Assembly (NCBI RefSeq): GCF_003665435.1
Contig: NZ_CP023407.1
Span: 1,302,001 to 1,366,000, forward strand
Direction of reading: 5' to 3'
Source of the DNA: Streptomyces fungicidicus
Lineage (GTDB): Bacteria > Actinomycetota > Actinomycetes > Streptomycetales > Streptomycetaceae
DNA length: 64,000 nucleotides
Positions 1 to 10,174 of this stretch are shown here, in pieces (position 1 is the stretch's first letter; every line of letters starts with the position of its first letter). The position numbers were made by a program, and so were the translations under genes. The notes beneath the pieces are model-generated. The model had not been told where the DNA came from. It saw only the letters and a list, made by a program, of their open reading frames with translations, and searched no databases.

Positions 1-2
1 GC

Positions 3-255
3 GCTGCCCGCGGAGCGCGGCGGGTGCTCCCCGCGGCTGGCGACGGGTGCTCCCCGCTGAGCGCGGCGGGTGCTGCCCGCGGCTGGCAGCGGGTGGTGCC
101 TGCGGAGGGCGGCGGGAGCTGCCCGCGGCTGGCGGCGGGAGCTGCCCGCGGCTGGCGGCGGGAGCTGCCCGCGGAACGCGGCGGGTGCTCCCCGCGGCTG
201 GAGACGGGCGCTGCCCTCGGAGCGAGGCACGACTCCCCTCGGCTGGCGGCGGGTG
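3..255. repeat. 23-bp tandem repeat array, 11 copies
   Basis: Eleven consecutive units of exactly 23 bp run without a gap from 3 to 255, beginning gctgcccgcgg or a variant. Units alternate between type A (core gagcgcgg) and type B (core gctggcgg) in the order ABABABBABAB, so the higher-order period is 46 bp. Units at 118-140 and 141-163 are identical. Each unit can fold as CCCGC-loop-GCGGG. Because 23 is not a multiple of 3, the same peptide-like string appears in all three forward frames with apparent starts 23 bp apart, which argues against coding. The array may continue left of the window. Confidence 0.9.
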
Positions 256-408
256 TGGGGGATGGCCGCCGACGGCGCGGAGGGGGTGGGGCGGGGGTGG
301 TCGCCCGCAGTGGCTGGCGCGTCCGCGCCCCTGACGTATTCCAGCCGGGGCAGTCGCGCCAGTCCGAGGACGGCCACCCCCGACCCGCCCCCGCCCCACC
401 CACCGGCC
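256..408. other. Intergenic remainder next to the repeat array
   Basis: GC-rich, C-rich sequence between the tandem array and the stop codon of the MFS gene. I see no gene and no clear long hairpin in it. Confidence 0.5.
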
Positions 409-1608
409 TCAGGCGCTACGGCCCGGCCCGCCCCGCTTCCCGGCCAGAAGCAGCACCGCCGTCACCAGATACGGCACCGCGAAGACCACGAACGCCGTGC
501 TGTGCGCGTACCCCGACGCGATCAGCGCGTATCCCCCGTACACCGCGACCGTCGCCAGTTCCGTGCCCAGCCCCGCGACCGAGGTCAGGGTCGCCCGCCC
601 CGAGTCCTCGATGCGCCGCTGCAGCCGCGCATCGGCCAGCACCGTCGCCGCCTGGAAACCACCGAAGGCGAGCGCCACAAGAAGAAGTCCCGCCGGCGAA
701 CCGGCCGCCGCCCCGACAGCCAGGGCCACCCCCGCACCGGCCAGCAGAACACCGAGCCCGCCCGAGCCGAGCCGCTCGCCCTCCCCCGCGAGCAGACTCC
801 CGGCAGTGGCCCCCGCCCAGATCAGCAGCAGCAGATACGGCACGGTCCCGTCGGCGACCCCCGTCCCCCGCACCAGCAGCGGCGTGTACTCATCAAGAGC
901 GCCCCAGACGGCACCCACAGCCGGCACCAGCAGCAACGCCCCCCGCACCGACCGGTCCGCACGCGCCTCCGCGAGTCCCGCACGCAGCGTCGCCGTCCAG
1001 CCCACCTGCCCGTCCCCCGACGAGCGCCGCTCCGGAAACCGGAGCGCCAGGACCGCCGCCAGCAGGCACACCACCACACTCGCGCCGCCCACCGCGGCAT
1101 GGCCGCCCCAGGCGAGCACAGGACCGGCAAGCCCCATCGCCGCCATGACGGCGACCAGCCCCGCCGCCCGCGCCCGCCCCATCACCCGGGCGTACCGGCC
1201 GGCCGCGTCGAGCCGCTCCAGCTCGTCGTAGACGAGCGCCTCCAGCGCACCGGAGCCAAGCGCTCCGCCGACCCCCCACAGCACGAACCCGAGGGCGAAG
1301 GCACCGTACGACGGAACGAGCACCCACAGCGCGAAGCCGGCCGCGGTGAACAGCGGACCGAGCCACAGCAGCAACCGCCGGGAGACCGCGTCGGCCCAGA
1401 CGCCGGAGGGCACCTCCAGCAGCACACCGGTGACCGACCAGAGGGCGAACAGCGAGGAGATCTGCCAGACGGACAGCCCGGCGTCGCTGAACAGCAGCGC
1501 GTACACCGGGTACAGCAGGATGAAGTCTTCGAGGAACGCGTAGCCGTACAGCGTGGTCGTCAGCCGTCGCACGCGGACGTCGGACACACGCGGGGGCGTG
1601 AGAGTCAT
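409..1608 (-). CDS. MFS transporter
   Basis: Predicted proton-coupled efflux or uptake permease of the inner membrane, 399 residues, substrate unknown. The protein is almost entirely hydrophobic, consistent with about 12 membrane segments. An MFS motif A-like loop (GVWADAVSRR) lies at residues 69-78 between segments 2 and 3. The start is the ATG at 1608 because a GGGAAGG ribosome site lies just upstream; the reading frame stays open another 35 codons, but that extension is arginine-rich and unlike a transporter N-terminus. It is 160 bp downstream of the Lrp-type regulator on the same strand, so the regulator could act on it, though nothing here proves it. Confidence 0.85.
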   Translation of the reverse strand: MTLTPPRVSDVRVRRLTTTLYGYAFLEDFILLYPVYALLFSDAGLSVWQISSLFALWSVTGVLLEVPSGVWADAVSRRLLLWLGPLFTAAGFALWVLVPSYGAFALGFVLWGVGGALGSGALEALVYDELERLDAAGRYARVMGRARAAGLVAVMAAMGLAGPVLAWGGHAAVGGASVVVCLLAAVLALRFPERRSSGDGQVGWTATLRAGLAEARADRSVRGALLLVPAVGAVWGALDEYTPLLVRGTGVADGTVPYLLLLIWAGATAGSLLAGEGERLGSGGLGVLLAGAGVALAVGAAAGSPAGLLLVALAFGGFQAATVLADARLQRRIEDSGRATLTSVAGLGTELATVAVYGGYALIASGYAHSTAFVVFAVPYLVTAVLLLAGKRGGPGRSA

Positions 1609-1768
1609 GAGGCCTTCCCGTAAGGGCGTTTCGGACACCGGACGTCGAGGACGTACGGCATCCGAGGCGGCCCTCGGGAGGCACACAGAGCGCACGAGGC
1701 GCAGAGGGATCAATGTCGCCAGGTCATGGCACCGATGCTAGCCGGGCGGCGCCCCCCGCGCCCGCCCT

Positions 1769-2221
1769 TTACGCGGGTGACCCCGAAGAGAACCGCCGCA
1801 GCAGCGGGGACAGCACCAGCACCGACTTGGTCCGCTCCACGAACGGCTCACCCGCGATGCGTTCCAGTACCCGCTCGAAGTGGCGCATGTCGGAGGCGAA
1901 GACCTGCGCGACCGCGTCGGCCTCCCCGGTGACGGTGGAGGCGGCCACCACCTCCTGGTACCGCTCCAGGCCCCGCTGGATGGTCTCCGGGGAGGTGTTC
2001 CCGCGGCAGTAGATCTCCACGAACCCCTCGGTCTCCCAGCCGAGGGCGGCGGGGTCCACCCGTACGGTGAAGCCGGTGATGGCCCCGGTGGCCCGCAGCC
2101 GGTCCACGCGCCGTTTCACGGCGGGCGCGGACAGGCCGATCAGCTGGCCGATGTCCGCGTAGGAGCGGCGGGCGTCCTCGGCGAGGGCGTGCACGATGCG
2201 TTCGTCGAGATCGTTCAGCAC
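1769..2221 (-). CDS. Lrp/AsnC family transcriptional regulator
   Basis: Predicted DNA-binding regulator responding to an amino acid, 150 residues, the usual size for the family. Residues 4-45 form the winged helix-turn-helix (DERIVHALAEDARRSYADIG then LSAPAVKRRVDRL). Residues about 60-140 form the ligand-binding RAM domain. The start is placed at the GTG at 2221 because the family begins with LNDLDERI; upstream in-frame sequence overlaps the permease gene and is low-complexity. The start lies 10 bp after the stop of the amino acid permease, so the two are probably one transcript and the regulator likely senses the permease's substrate. Confidence 0.88.
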   Translation of the reverse strand: MLNDLDERIVHALAEDARRSYADIGQLIGLSAPAVKRRVDRLRATGAITGFTVRVDPAALGWETEGFVEIYCRGNTSPETIQRGLERYQEVVAASTVTGEADAVAQVFASDMRHFERVLERIAGEPFVERTKSVLVLSPLLRRFSSGSPA

Positions 2222-2231
2222 TGCGGGTGGT

Positions 2232-3710
2232 TCACTTCGCTTCAGACGTGGCGGGGGCGGCGAGCCGGGAGCGGCGGTAGCCGTACAGGAAGTAGAACAC
2301 GAGCCCGACGGCCATCCAGACACCGAAGACCACCCAGGTGACGGTGGACAGGCTGCCCATCATCCACACGCAGAAGGCGAAGCCCAGCGCGGGCAGCAGC
2401 GGCGACAGCGGCACCCGGAAGGTGCGCGGCATCTCCGGGCGGCTCCGGCGCAGCACCACCACGGCCACGTTGACCAGCGCGAAGGCGAACAGGGTGCCGA
2501 TGCTGGTGGCGTCGGCGAGCTGGCCGAGCGGAACGGCGGCGGCGAGCACGCCGCAGAAGAGGGAGACGATCAGGGTGTTGGTGCGGGGCGTGCCGGTCTT
2601 CGGGCTGACCCGGCCGAACGCCTTCGGCACCAGCCCGTCCCGGGACATGGCGAACAGGATGCGGGTCTGGCCGTAGAGCACGGTCAGGACGACGCTGGCG
2701 ATGGCGACGACGGCGCAGAACGCCAGCAGGGTGCCCCAGAAGCTCTGGCCGGTGACCTCGCGCATGATCTGCGCCAGCGAGGCCTCGGAGTCGGTGAAGT
2801 GCTGCCAGGGCTTGGCGCCCACGGCGACGGCGGCGACGAGGACGTACAGCGCGGTCACGATGACGAGGGAGAGCATGATCGCGCGCGGCAGGTCGCGCTG
2901 GGCGTTCTTCGCCTCCTCACCGGCGGTGGAGGCGGCGTCGAAGCCGATGTACGAGAAGAAGAGCGTCGCCCCGGCCGCGCTGACGCCGGCCATGCCGAGC
3001 GGCATGAAGTTCTCGTAGTTGCCGGAGCGGAAGCCCTGGACGCCGATGGCGCAGAACAGCACCAGCGCGGCGATCTTCACCACGACCATGATCGTGTTGG
3101 CGCGGGCGGACTCGCGGGCCCCGCCCATCAGGAACGCCATGGCGAGCAGGACGACGATCAGCGCGGGCAGGTTGAAGACGCCGCCGTCGCCGGGCGGGGC
3201 GGACAGCGCGGCGGGGAGGGTGACGCCGATGGTGCCGTCGAGGAGTTCGTTGAGGTACTCGCCCCAGCCGACGGCGACGGCGGCGACCGACACGCCGTAC
3301 TCCAGCATCAGGCACCAGCCGCAGATCCAGGCGATCAGCTCACCCATCGTTGCGTACGCATACGAGTAGGAGGACCCGGAGACCGGGATGGTCCCCGCCA
3401 GCTCGGCGTAGGAGAGGGCGGAGAAGAGGGCCGTCAGGCCGGCGATGACGAAGGACAGCGTGACGGCGGGACCGGCCTTGGGAACGGCCTCGCCGAGGAC
3501 GACGAAGATGCCGGTACCGAGGGTCGCACCGATGCTGATCATGGTGAGCTGCCACAGCCCGAGGGAGCGCCGCAGGGAGCCGCCGTCGCCCCGGCCACCC
3601 TCCGCGACCAGCAGTTCGACCGGCTTGCGGCGCATGAGGCGCGCGCCGACGCCCAGGGATGGCGGGGCGGCGGGCTGGCCGTTGTGCGGGGGTGCGCCTT
3701 GGTCGAGCAC
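2232..3710 (-). CDS. APC family amino acid permease
   Basis: Inner-membrane amino acid/proton symporter of the cationic amino acid transporter (CAT/YfnA-like) group, 492 residues. After a polar N-terminal 50 residues comes the APC signature in the first membrane segment (ISIGATLGTGIFV), then TIPVSGSSYSYAYATMGE in the third, and about 12 segments overall. The GTG start at 3710 has a GAAGGAG ribosome site 7 nt upstream. It is followed after 10 bp by the Lrp-type regulator. The upstream gap of 287 bp carries palindromes that may be the regulator's operator. Basic or branched-chain amino acid specificity cannot be decided from sequence alone. Confidence 0.9.
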   Translation of the reverse strand: MLDQGAPPHNGQPAAPPSLGVGARLMRRKPVELLVAEGGRGDGGSLRRSLGLWQLTMISIGATLGTGIFVVLGEAVPKAGPAVTLSFVIAGLTALFSALSYAELAGTIPVSGSSYSYAYATMGELIAWICGWCLMLEYGVSVAAVAVGWGEYLNELLDGTIGVTLPAALSAPPGDGGVFNLPALIVVLLAMAFLMGGARESARANTIMVVVKIAALVLFCAIGVQGFRSGNYENFMPLGMAGVSAAGATLFFSYIGFDAASTAGEEAKNAQRDLPRAIMLSLVIVTALYVLVAAVAVGAKPWQHFTDSEASLAQIMREVTGQSFWGTLLAFCAVVAIASVVLTVLYGQTRILFAMSRDGLVPKAFGRVSPKTGTPRTNTLIVSLFCGVLAAAVPLGQLADATSIGTLFAFALVNVAVVVLRRSRPEMPRTFRVPLSPLLPALGFAFCVWMMGSLSTVTWVVFGVWMAVGLVFYFLYGYRRSRLAAPATSEAK

Positions 3711-3835
3711 GCGCTGGCTCCTTCGTCACTGCCGGTCTTCCGCGGCAGGGACCCGGGGGCGTCCCGTGACAGCCGGGGCCCGTCGGGCGGGTCCCCGCCG
3801 CACTACGTACAGCGCGTAACCCTACGAGGTTCTTC

Positions 3836-3875
3836 GTTGCTACTGAAATGCAGCAACCTTGCGCACCGCCGCAAG
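3836..3875 (-). promoter_or_regulatory. Candidate Lrp-type operator (tandem inverted repeats)
   Basis: Two adjacent inverted repeats lie upstream of the permease: GTTGCT-N10-AGCAAC at 3836-3857 and CTTGCG-N6-CGCAAG at 3858-3875. Further TTGCG copies follow near 3885 and 3912. Repeated TTGC/GCAA half-sites with helical spacing suit an Lrp/AsnC octamer. That assignment is inference. Confidence 0.45.
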
Positions 3876-3997
3876 ATCATTGCGTTCCTCCCGGCGGGAC
3901 GGGTGTTCGTTGCGCGGACGGTGTGGGCCGCCGCACATCTGGTCAGACCGCACACCGCGCACCCGCCGCACACCCGCCCCGCTCCGGAGGGCCGCCG

Positions 3998-5482
<1,485 letters not shown>

Positions 5483-5547
5483 TCAGCCAGGGGGAAGAGC
5501 ACGTGCTTCATTGTCCCATGTGGCCCGGAATGCCATCTCCGGGCGGA

Positions 5548-5901
5548 TCATCCGAGCAGGTCGGAGCCCTGTCCGGAGGATCCTCCAAGGGCCAGGGCCA
5601 CGGTCAGCAACGGCGTCCGGCCGGCCGCCTCGGCGAACACCTCCTGGGCGGTCGCCCACTCGGCGGGATGGGCCCGCGCGTACGCCCGCCAGCCGTCCAC
5701 GACGATCAGCAGCCCCCGTTCCACGGCGCCCTCGGGCCAGACGGTGCGGTCGGAGAGCGAGTCCGCGAGGGCGTCCCAGTTGCGCCCGAACCAGTCGGGC
5801 AGCGCCAGCGCCCGGGCGCAGCGGTCCATCAGGCCCGCCTTGTCGGCGACCCCGTCGAGGTCCACCGCGACCACGAGCCGGTCCGTCAGGTCGTACGTCA
5901 T
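5548..5901 (-). CDS. Barstar-like protein
   Basis: Small soluble protein, 117 residues, resembling barstar, the inhibitor of secreted ribonucleases. The recognisable part is ALPDWFGRNWDALADSLSD at residues 33-51, the conserved barstar surface, followed by a hydrophobic strand (GLLIVVDGW). No barnase-like ribonuclease gene is next to it. Family members in actinobacteria are often orphan, so the partner is unknown. The ATG at 5901 has a G-rich ribosome site 8 nt upstream. Regulation cannot be read from the sequence. Confidence 0.75.
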   Translation of the reverse strand: MTYDLTDRLVVAVDLDGVADKAGLMDRCARALALPDWFGRNWDALADSLSDRTVWPEGAVERGLLIVVDGWRAYARAHPAEWATAQEVFAEAAGRTPLLTVALALGGSSGQGSDLLG

Positions 5902-5995
5902 CCCAGTACCCCCGTGGTCGTCGGCGCGGTGGGGGGTCCCACCGCCCCGTGGCGGAGCGCCGCACCGGGGAAGCCGGCCCCCGGAGGCGGGCCGG

Positions 5996-6054
5996 CGCGG
6001 GGGCGGGCCCGTCCCGGCGGCATGCCGCCGGTGCTGCCCGGACCCGCCCCCGCG
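5996..6054 (-). terminator. Nested hairpin after the SorC-type regulator gene
   Basis: Outer arms CGCGGGGGCGGG (5996-6007) and CCCGCCCCCGCG (6043-6054) pair perfectly over 12 bp. They enclose an 18-bp perfect palindrome at 6014-6031 (CCGGCGGCATGCCGCCGG). The structure lies 10 bp after the stop codon, consistent with transcription termination; there is no U tract. Confidence 0.6.
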
Positions 6055-6063
6055 TCACACCCG

Positions 6064-7083
6064 TCAGGGACCGTCCGGGTCCGCGCGGTTCAGGGCGGAC
6101 CTCGGGGTGGGGCCCGCCGTCATCAGGTAGTCCGCGGCCGACGTGTCCGTCACCAGGCTGGTGACGAGGCCGGAACGCAGTACGGCGTCGATCGCGGGCC
6201 CCTTGCGCTGTCCGCCCGCGATCGCGACGACCTCGGGGACCCGGCGCAGCTGGTCGGTCTTGACCGTGATGCACCGCTCCCCCAGGTCCCGGCCGACCCG
6301 GCGTCCCTCGGCGTCGAAGAGGTGCGCGGACATCTCCGCGGCGACCCCGAGGGAGGCGTAGTGCGCCCGCTCCTCGTCGCTGAGCATGTCGTGCACCGTG
6401 GAGATGCCCGGCTCCCAGGAGCCGATGGAGACACAGGCGACGGTGACCTTGTCGAAGTACTCGAAGGCCCGCGCGATGCCGGTCTGGTGGCGCAGCGCCT
6501 GAGCGGTGGCCGCGTCGGGCAGCAGCATCGGCGCGTAGATGGGGTGGGCGTCGCCGCCCGACACCTGGGCCGCGCGCCGCACGGCCTCCACCGAGCCGCG
6601 CTCGGCGGTCCCGGCGTCGTACACGCCCGTCAGCTGCACGACCGTGCAGGGCGGCAGCCGGTCCAGGGCCGCCGCCATGTGGATGGTGGAGCGGCCCCAG
6701 GCCAGGCCCAGCACATCTCCTTCGTTGACCAGCTCGCCGAGCAGGTCGGCGGCCACCTCTCCCAGGTTCTCGGGGTCGGGTGTCTCCTCGGCCTCGGCCG
6801 GGGACTCGACCACGACGGCGTTCCTGAGGCCGTAGCGGGCGCGGAGCGCGTCGGAGCGCTCGGCGTCCAGTTCGGCCGGCACGCGGATCTCGATCCGCAC
6901 GAGATCCCGTTCGAGGGCGGTCTCCAGGACCCGGGCCACCTTGAAGCGGCTGACGCCGAACTCCTCGGCGATCTGGATCTTGGACTTCCCCTCGAGGTAG
7001 AAGCGGCGGGCCATGGCCGCCGCCTGCACCAGCTCAGCGGGTCCCATCCGCATGGCTGACCGGCCCGCCGACATACCCGACAC
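6064..7083 (-). CDS. SorC/DeoR-type sugar-responsive transcriptional regulator
   Basis: DNA-binding repressor or activator with an N-terminal helix-turn-helix (GKSKIQIAEEFGVSRFKVARVLETAL) and a C-terminal sugar-phosphate-binding domain of about 250 residues (DVLGLAWGRSTIHMAAAL ... VSIGSWEPG ... VAIAGGQRKGPAIDAVLRSG). About 339 residues, normal for the SorC group. The GTG at 7083 is chosen because GAGGAG lies 6 nt upstream; a GTG eight codons earlier (7107) lacks a good ribosome site. It lies directly downstream of rpe on the same strand, suggesting that a pentose-phosphate pathway metabolite is the effector, which is inference. Confidence 0.85.
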   Translation of the reverse strand: MSGMSAGRSAMRMGPAELVQAAAMARRFYLEGKSKIQIAEEFGVSRFKVARVLETALERDLVRIEIRVPAELDAERSDALRARYGLRNAVVVESPAEAEETPDPENLGEVAADLLGELVNEGDVLGLAWGRSTIHMAAALDRLPPCTVVQLTGVYDAGTAERGSVEAVRRAAQVSGGDAHPIYAPMLLPDAATAQALRHQTGIARAFEYFDKVTVACVSIGSWEPGISTVHDMLSDEERAHYASLGVAAEMSAHLFDAEGRRVGRDLGERCITVKTDQLRRVPEVVAIAGGQRKGPAIDAVLRSGLVTSLVTDTSAADYLMTAGPTPRSALNRADPDGP

Positions 7084-7185
7084 GGCGATCTCCTCACTGC
7101 TGTTCACACTCTGGATTCGCCGTTCATCCTTGCAGATCCGGCGCGGTCGATCAGCCCTGCCGGGCGCCGTTCACTTTCCTGAAGC

Positions 7186-7872
7186 TCAGTGGTCGCATGC
7201 CCAGGACGCCTTGGACGTGGCGGCCTCGGCCTGGTTGCGCAATGCACGTACCGCCTCGGCCGGGTCCGCCGCCCCGTACACCGCGGAACCCGCGACGAAG
7301 ACGTCGGCGCCGGCGTCGGCGCACTGCTCGATGGTGGAGGCGGAGACCCCGCCGTCGACCTGGAGCCAGAGCTCCAGACCGTGCTTGCTGATCAACTCGC
7401 GGGTACGGCGGATCTTCGGGAGCATGATGTCCAGGAAGGCCTGGCCCCCGAAGCCCGGTTCGACCGTCATGATCAGCAGCATGTCGAGTTCGGGGAGCAG
7501 GTCCTCGTACGGCTCGACGGGGGTCGCCGGACGCAGCGCCATGGAGGCACGCGCGCCCTTGGCCCGGATCTCCCGGGCGAGCCGCACGGGCGCGGTGGCC
7601 GCCTCGACGTGGAAGGTGACCGAACCGGCCCCGGCCTCCACGAACTGGGGCGCCCACCGATCGGGGGCCTCGATCATCAGATGGCAGTCCAGCGGAGTGT
7701 CCGTCGCACGGGCGAGCGACTCCACGACCGGCACCCCGAGCGTGAGGTTCGGGACGAAGTGGTTGTCCATGACGTCGACATGGAGCCAGTCGGCGCCGGC
7801 CACCGCCTTTGCCTCGTCCGAGAGGCGGGCGAAGTCGGCGGACAGGATGCTGGGACTGATCTGCGGGGCCAT
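7186..7872 (-). CDS. rpe: Ribulose-phosphate 3-epimerase
   Basis: Interconverts D-ribulose 5-phosphate and D-xylulose 5-phosphate in the pentose phosphate pathway. It is a TIM-barrel metalloenzyme of 228 residues, the family length. Diagnostic stretches: [10 protein letters not shown] (5-14), [12 protein letters not shown] (31-42) with metal ligands His31 and Asp33, HLMI with His64, [10 protein letters not shown] (135-144), and QVDGGV with Asp173. The two catalytic aspartates are present. Start ATG 7872 with GGCAGG 8 nt upstream. It is divergent from the MMPL transporter gene and followed by the SorC-type regulator. Confidence 0.96.
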   Translation of the reverse strand: MAPQISPSILSADFARLSDEAKAVAGADWLHVDVMDNHFVPNLTLGVPVVESLARATDTPLDCHLMIEAPDRWAPQFVEAGAGSVTFHVEAATAPVRLAREIRAKGARASMALRPATPVEPYEDLLPELDMLLIMTVEPGFGGQAFLDIMLPKIRRTRELISKHGLELWLQVDGGVSASTIEQCADAGADVFVAGSAVYGAADPAEAVRALRNQAEAATSKASWACDH

Positions 7873-8032
7873 GGCTCAAGCCTGCCATGCTCCACGGGGG
7901 TTGTGTGCACGGGTCCCGGGCGGGGACGGTGGCGCGTAGCCCGCGGGCGGGCCGTGGCCGGCCGCCTCCGGGCTGCGGAGCCGCACACGTCACCGCCCGG
8001 CGCCCCACGCCGGTGCGGCTGCGGAGGTGGTC

Positions 8033-10174
8033 ATGACAGGTAGTCGTGGTGTCGCGCGGCTGGTGTGCGGGCGGCGTTCCAAGTGGCTGGTGCTCGGCCT
8101 GTGGGTGGTGGTGCTGTTCTTCATGGCGCCGTTCGCCCAGAAGCTGACCGGAGCGCAGGACAACGACGCGGCGTCGTGGCTGCCCGGATCCGCCGAGTCC
8201 ACTCAGGTGCTGAAGATCTCCGAGGACTTCCGGCCCGAGCAGATTCCGGCCGTCGTGGTCTACGCGCGGGACAGCGGGCTGACGGCCGCCGACCGTGCGC
8301 GGATCGCCGAGGACGTGGCGGCGCTCGCACAGCTGAGCGACCACGGCATCAGGGGCGCCGAGACCCGCGGCCCCGTGTTCGACCGGGAGCCGGACCCGCG
8401 CGCCGCGCAGGTCCTCGTGCCCATCACGATGGACGAGCGGGGGTGGGAGCGGATCCGGCCCGCCGTCGACTCCATCCGGGGCGAGGTCGGCGGGAGCGGT
8501 GAAGGACTCGCCGTGCACATCACGGGCCCGGGGGGCACCTCGGCGGACTTCGCCAAGGCGTTCGAGGGCATCGACTCCACGCTGCTGCTGGCGGCCACGG
8601 GCGTCGTCGTGGTGATGCTGCTGATCACCTATCGCAGCCCCACCCTGCTGCTGGTGCCGCTGGTCTCGGTGATCTGCGCCCTGTTCACGGCGCAGGCCCT
8701 GATCTACTTCCTGGCCGAGTACGGCGGGCTGACCGTCAACGGTCAGAGTGCCGGGATCCTTACGGTGCTGGTCTTCGGCGCGGGCACCGACTACGCCCTG
8801 CTGCTGGTCGCCCGCTACCGGGAGGAGCTGCGCCGGCACCGGGACCGGCACGAGGCGATGGAGCTGGCCCTGCACCGGGCGGGCCCCGCGGTGTTCGCCT
8901 CCGGCGCGACGGTCGTGCTGAGCATGCTGGTGCTGCTGACCGCCGAGATGAACTCCACCCGGGGACTCGGCCCGGTCGCCGCGCTCGGGGTCGCGGTCGC
9001 CCTGCTGGCGATGCTGACGCTGTTCCCCGCCCTGCTGGTCGTCTTCGGCCGGTGGATCTTCTGGCCGGTGATCCCGCACCACGGCGACCCGGACCCGACC
9101 GAGCGGGGCGTGTGGGCGCGCACGGGCCGCCGGATCGCCCGCCGCCCCCGCATGGTCTGGGCGGTGACGGCGGCGGTGCTGGCGCTCTGCTCGCTGGGCC
9201 TGGTCCAGCTCCGCGCGGAGGGCATCGGCAACGCGGACGCCTTCACCGGGAAGCCGGACTCGATCACCGGGCAGCAGGTCTCCGCCCGGTACTTCCCGGC
9301 GGGCAGCGGCGATCCCCTCGTGGTCGTCACCAATGGGGCGCAGGCCGAGCAGGTGGGCCGCGCGGTCGCCGGCACCGCGGGGGTCGTGCCGGACTCCCTG
9401 GGCCTCCCGCCGGGCACCAGACCGTCCTTCGGGGGCAGGGTGCTCTTCGAGGCCACCATGACCGCCCCGGCGGACAGCGACGCGGCCAGGCAGACCGTGC
9501 AGCGGGTCCGGGACGCCGTGCACGCGGTGCCGGACGCCGACGCCAAGGTGGGCGGCGGCACGGCGGCGCTGCTGGACATGGACGCGGCGACCACCCACGA
9601 CAACCTGCTGATCATCCCGCTGGTGCTGGTCGTGGTGCTGCTGATCCTCTGTGTGCTGCTGCGCGCCCTGATCGCCCCGCTGCTGCTGATCGCGACGGTG
9701 ATCCTGTCGTTCGCGGCGTCGCTCGGCCTCAGCGCCCTGGCCTTCCGGCACGTGTTCGACTACGCGGGCGAGTCGACCGACTTCCCGCTGTTCGTCTTCG
9801 TCTTCCTGGTGGCGCTGGGCATCGACTACAACATCTTCCTGACCACCCGCATCCGGGAGGAGGCCGCCCGGAGGGGCACCCGCCCGGGCGTGGTTACCGG
9901 CCTGGCCGCCACGGGCGCCGTGATCACCTCGGCGGGCCTGGTCCTCGCGGGCACCTTCGCCGCCCTGGGCACGCTCCCCATGGTCGCCTTCGCCGAGATC
10001 GGCTTCGCGGTCGCCCTGGGCGTGCTCATCGACACCTTCGTCGTGCGCTCGGTGCTGGTCACGTCCCTGTTCCTGGACGTGGGCCCGAAGGTGTGGTGGC
10101 CGCACCGGGCGGCCCGCGAGGAGGGCGGCGGGGTGAGCGTGCCCGGGGCGGACGTCAGCCGGTCCGGCGGATGA
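8033..10174 (+). CDS. MMPL family transporter (RND superfamily)
   Basis: Large proton-driven membrane exporter, 713 residues, of the MMPL branch of RND transporters, which move lipids or hydrophobic small molecules out of actinobacterial cells. It shows the internal duplication of the family: one membrane segment, an extracytoplasmic domain, then five segments, twice. The proton-relay motif occurs in both halves (GAGTDYALLLVARYREE and ALGIDYNIFLTTRIREE). ATG 8033 is chosen with GGAGG 5 nt upstream rather than the in-frame GTG at 8027. Its 3' end overlaps the convergent rsmB gene by 20 bp. Substrate unknown. Confidence 0.9.
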   Translation: MTGSRGVARLVCGRRSKWLVLGLWVVVLFFMAPFAQKLTGAQDNDAASWLPGSAESTQVLKISEDFRPEQIPAVVVYARDSGLTAADRARIAEDVAALAQLSDHGIRGAETRGPVFDREPDPRAAQVLVPITMDERGWERIRPAVDSIRGEVGGSGEGLAVHITGPGGTSADFAKAFEGIDSTLLLAATGVVVVMLLITYRSPTLLLVPLVSVICALFTAQALIYFLAEYGGLTVNGQSAGILTVLVFGAGTDYALLLVARYREELRRHRDRHEAMELALHRAGPAVFASGATVVLSMLVLLTAEMNSTRGLGPVAALGVAVALLAMLTLFPALLVVFGRWIFWPVIPHHGDPDPTERGVWARTGRRIARRPRMVWAVTAAVLALCSLGLVQLRAEGIGNADAFTGKPDSITGQQVSARYFPAGSGDPLVVVTNGAQAEQVGRAVAGTAGVVPDSLGLPPGTRPSFGGRVLFEATMTAPADSDAARQTVQRVRDAVHAVPDADAKVGGGTAALLDMDAATTHDNLLIIPLVLVVVLLILCVLLRALIAPLLLIATVILSFAASLGLSALAFRHVFDYAGESTDFPLFVFVFLVALGIDYNIFLTTRIREEAARRGTRPGVVTGLAATGAVITSAGLVLAGTFAALGTLPMVAFAEIGFAVALGVLIDTFVVRSVLVTSLFLDVGPKVWWPHRAAREEGGGVSVPGADVSRSGG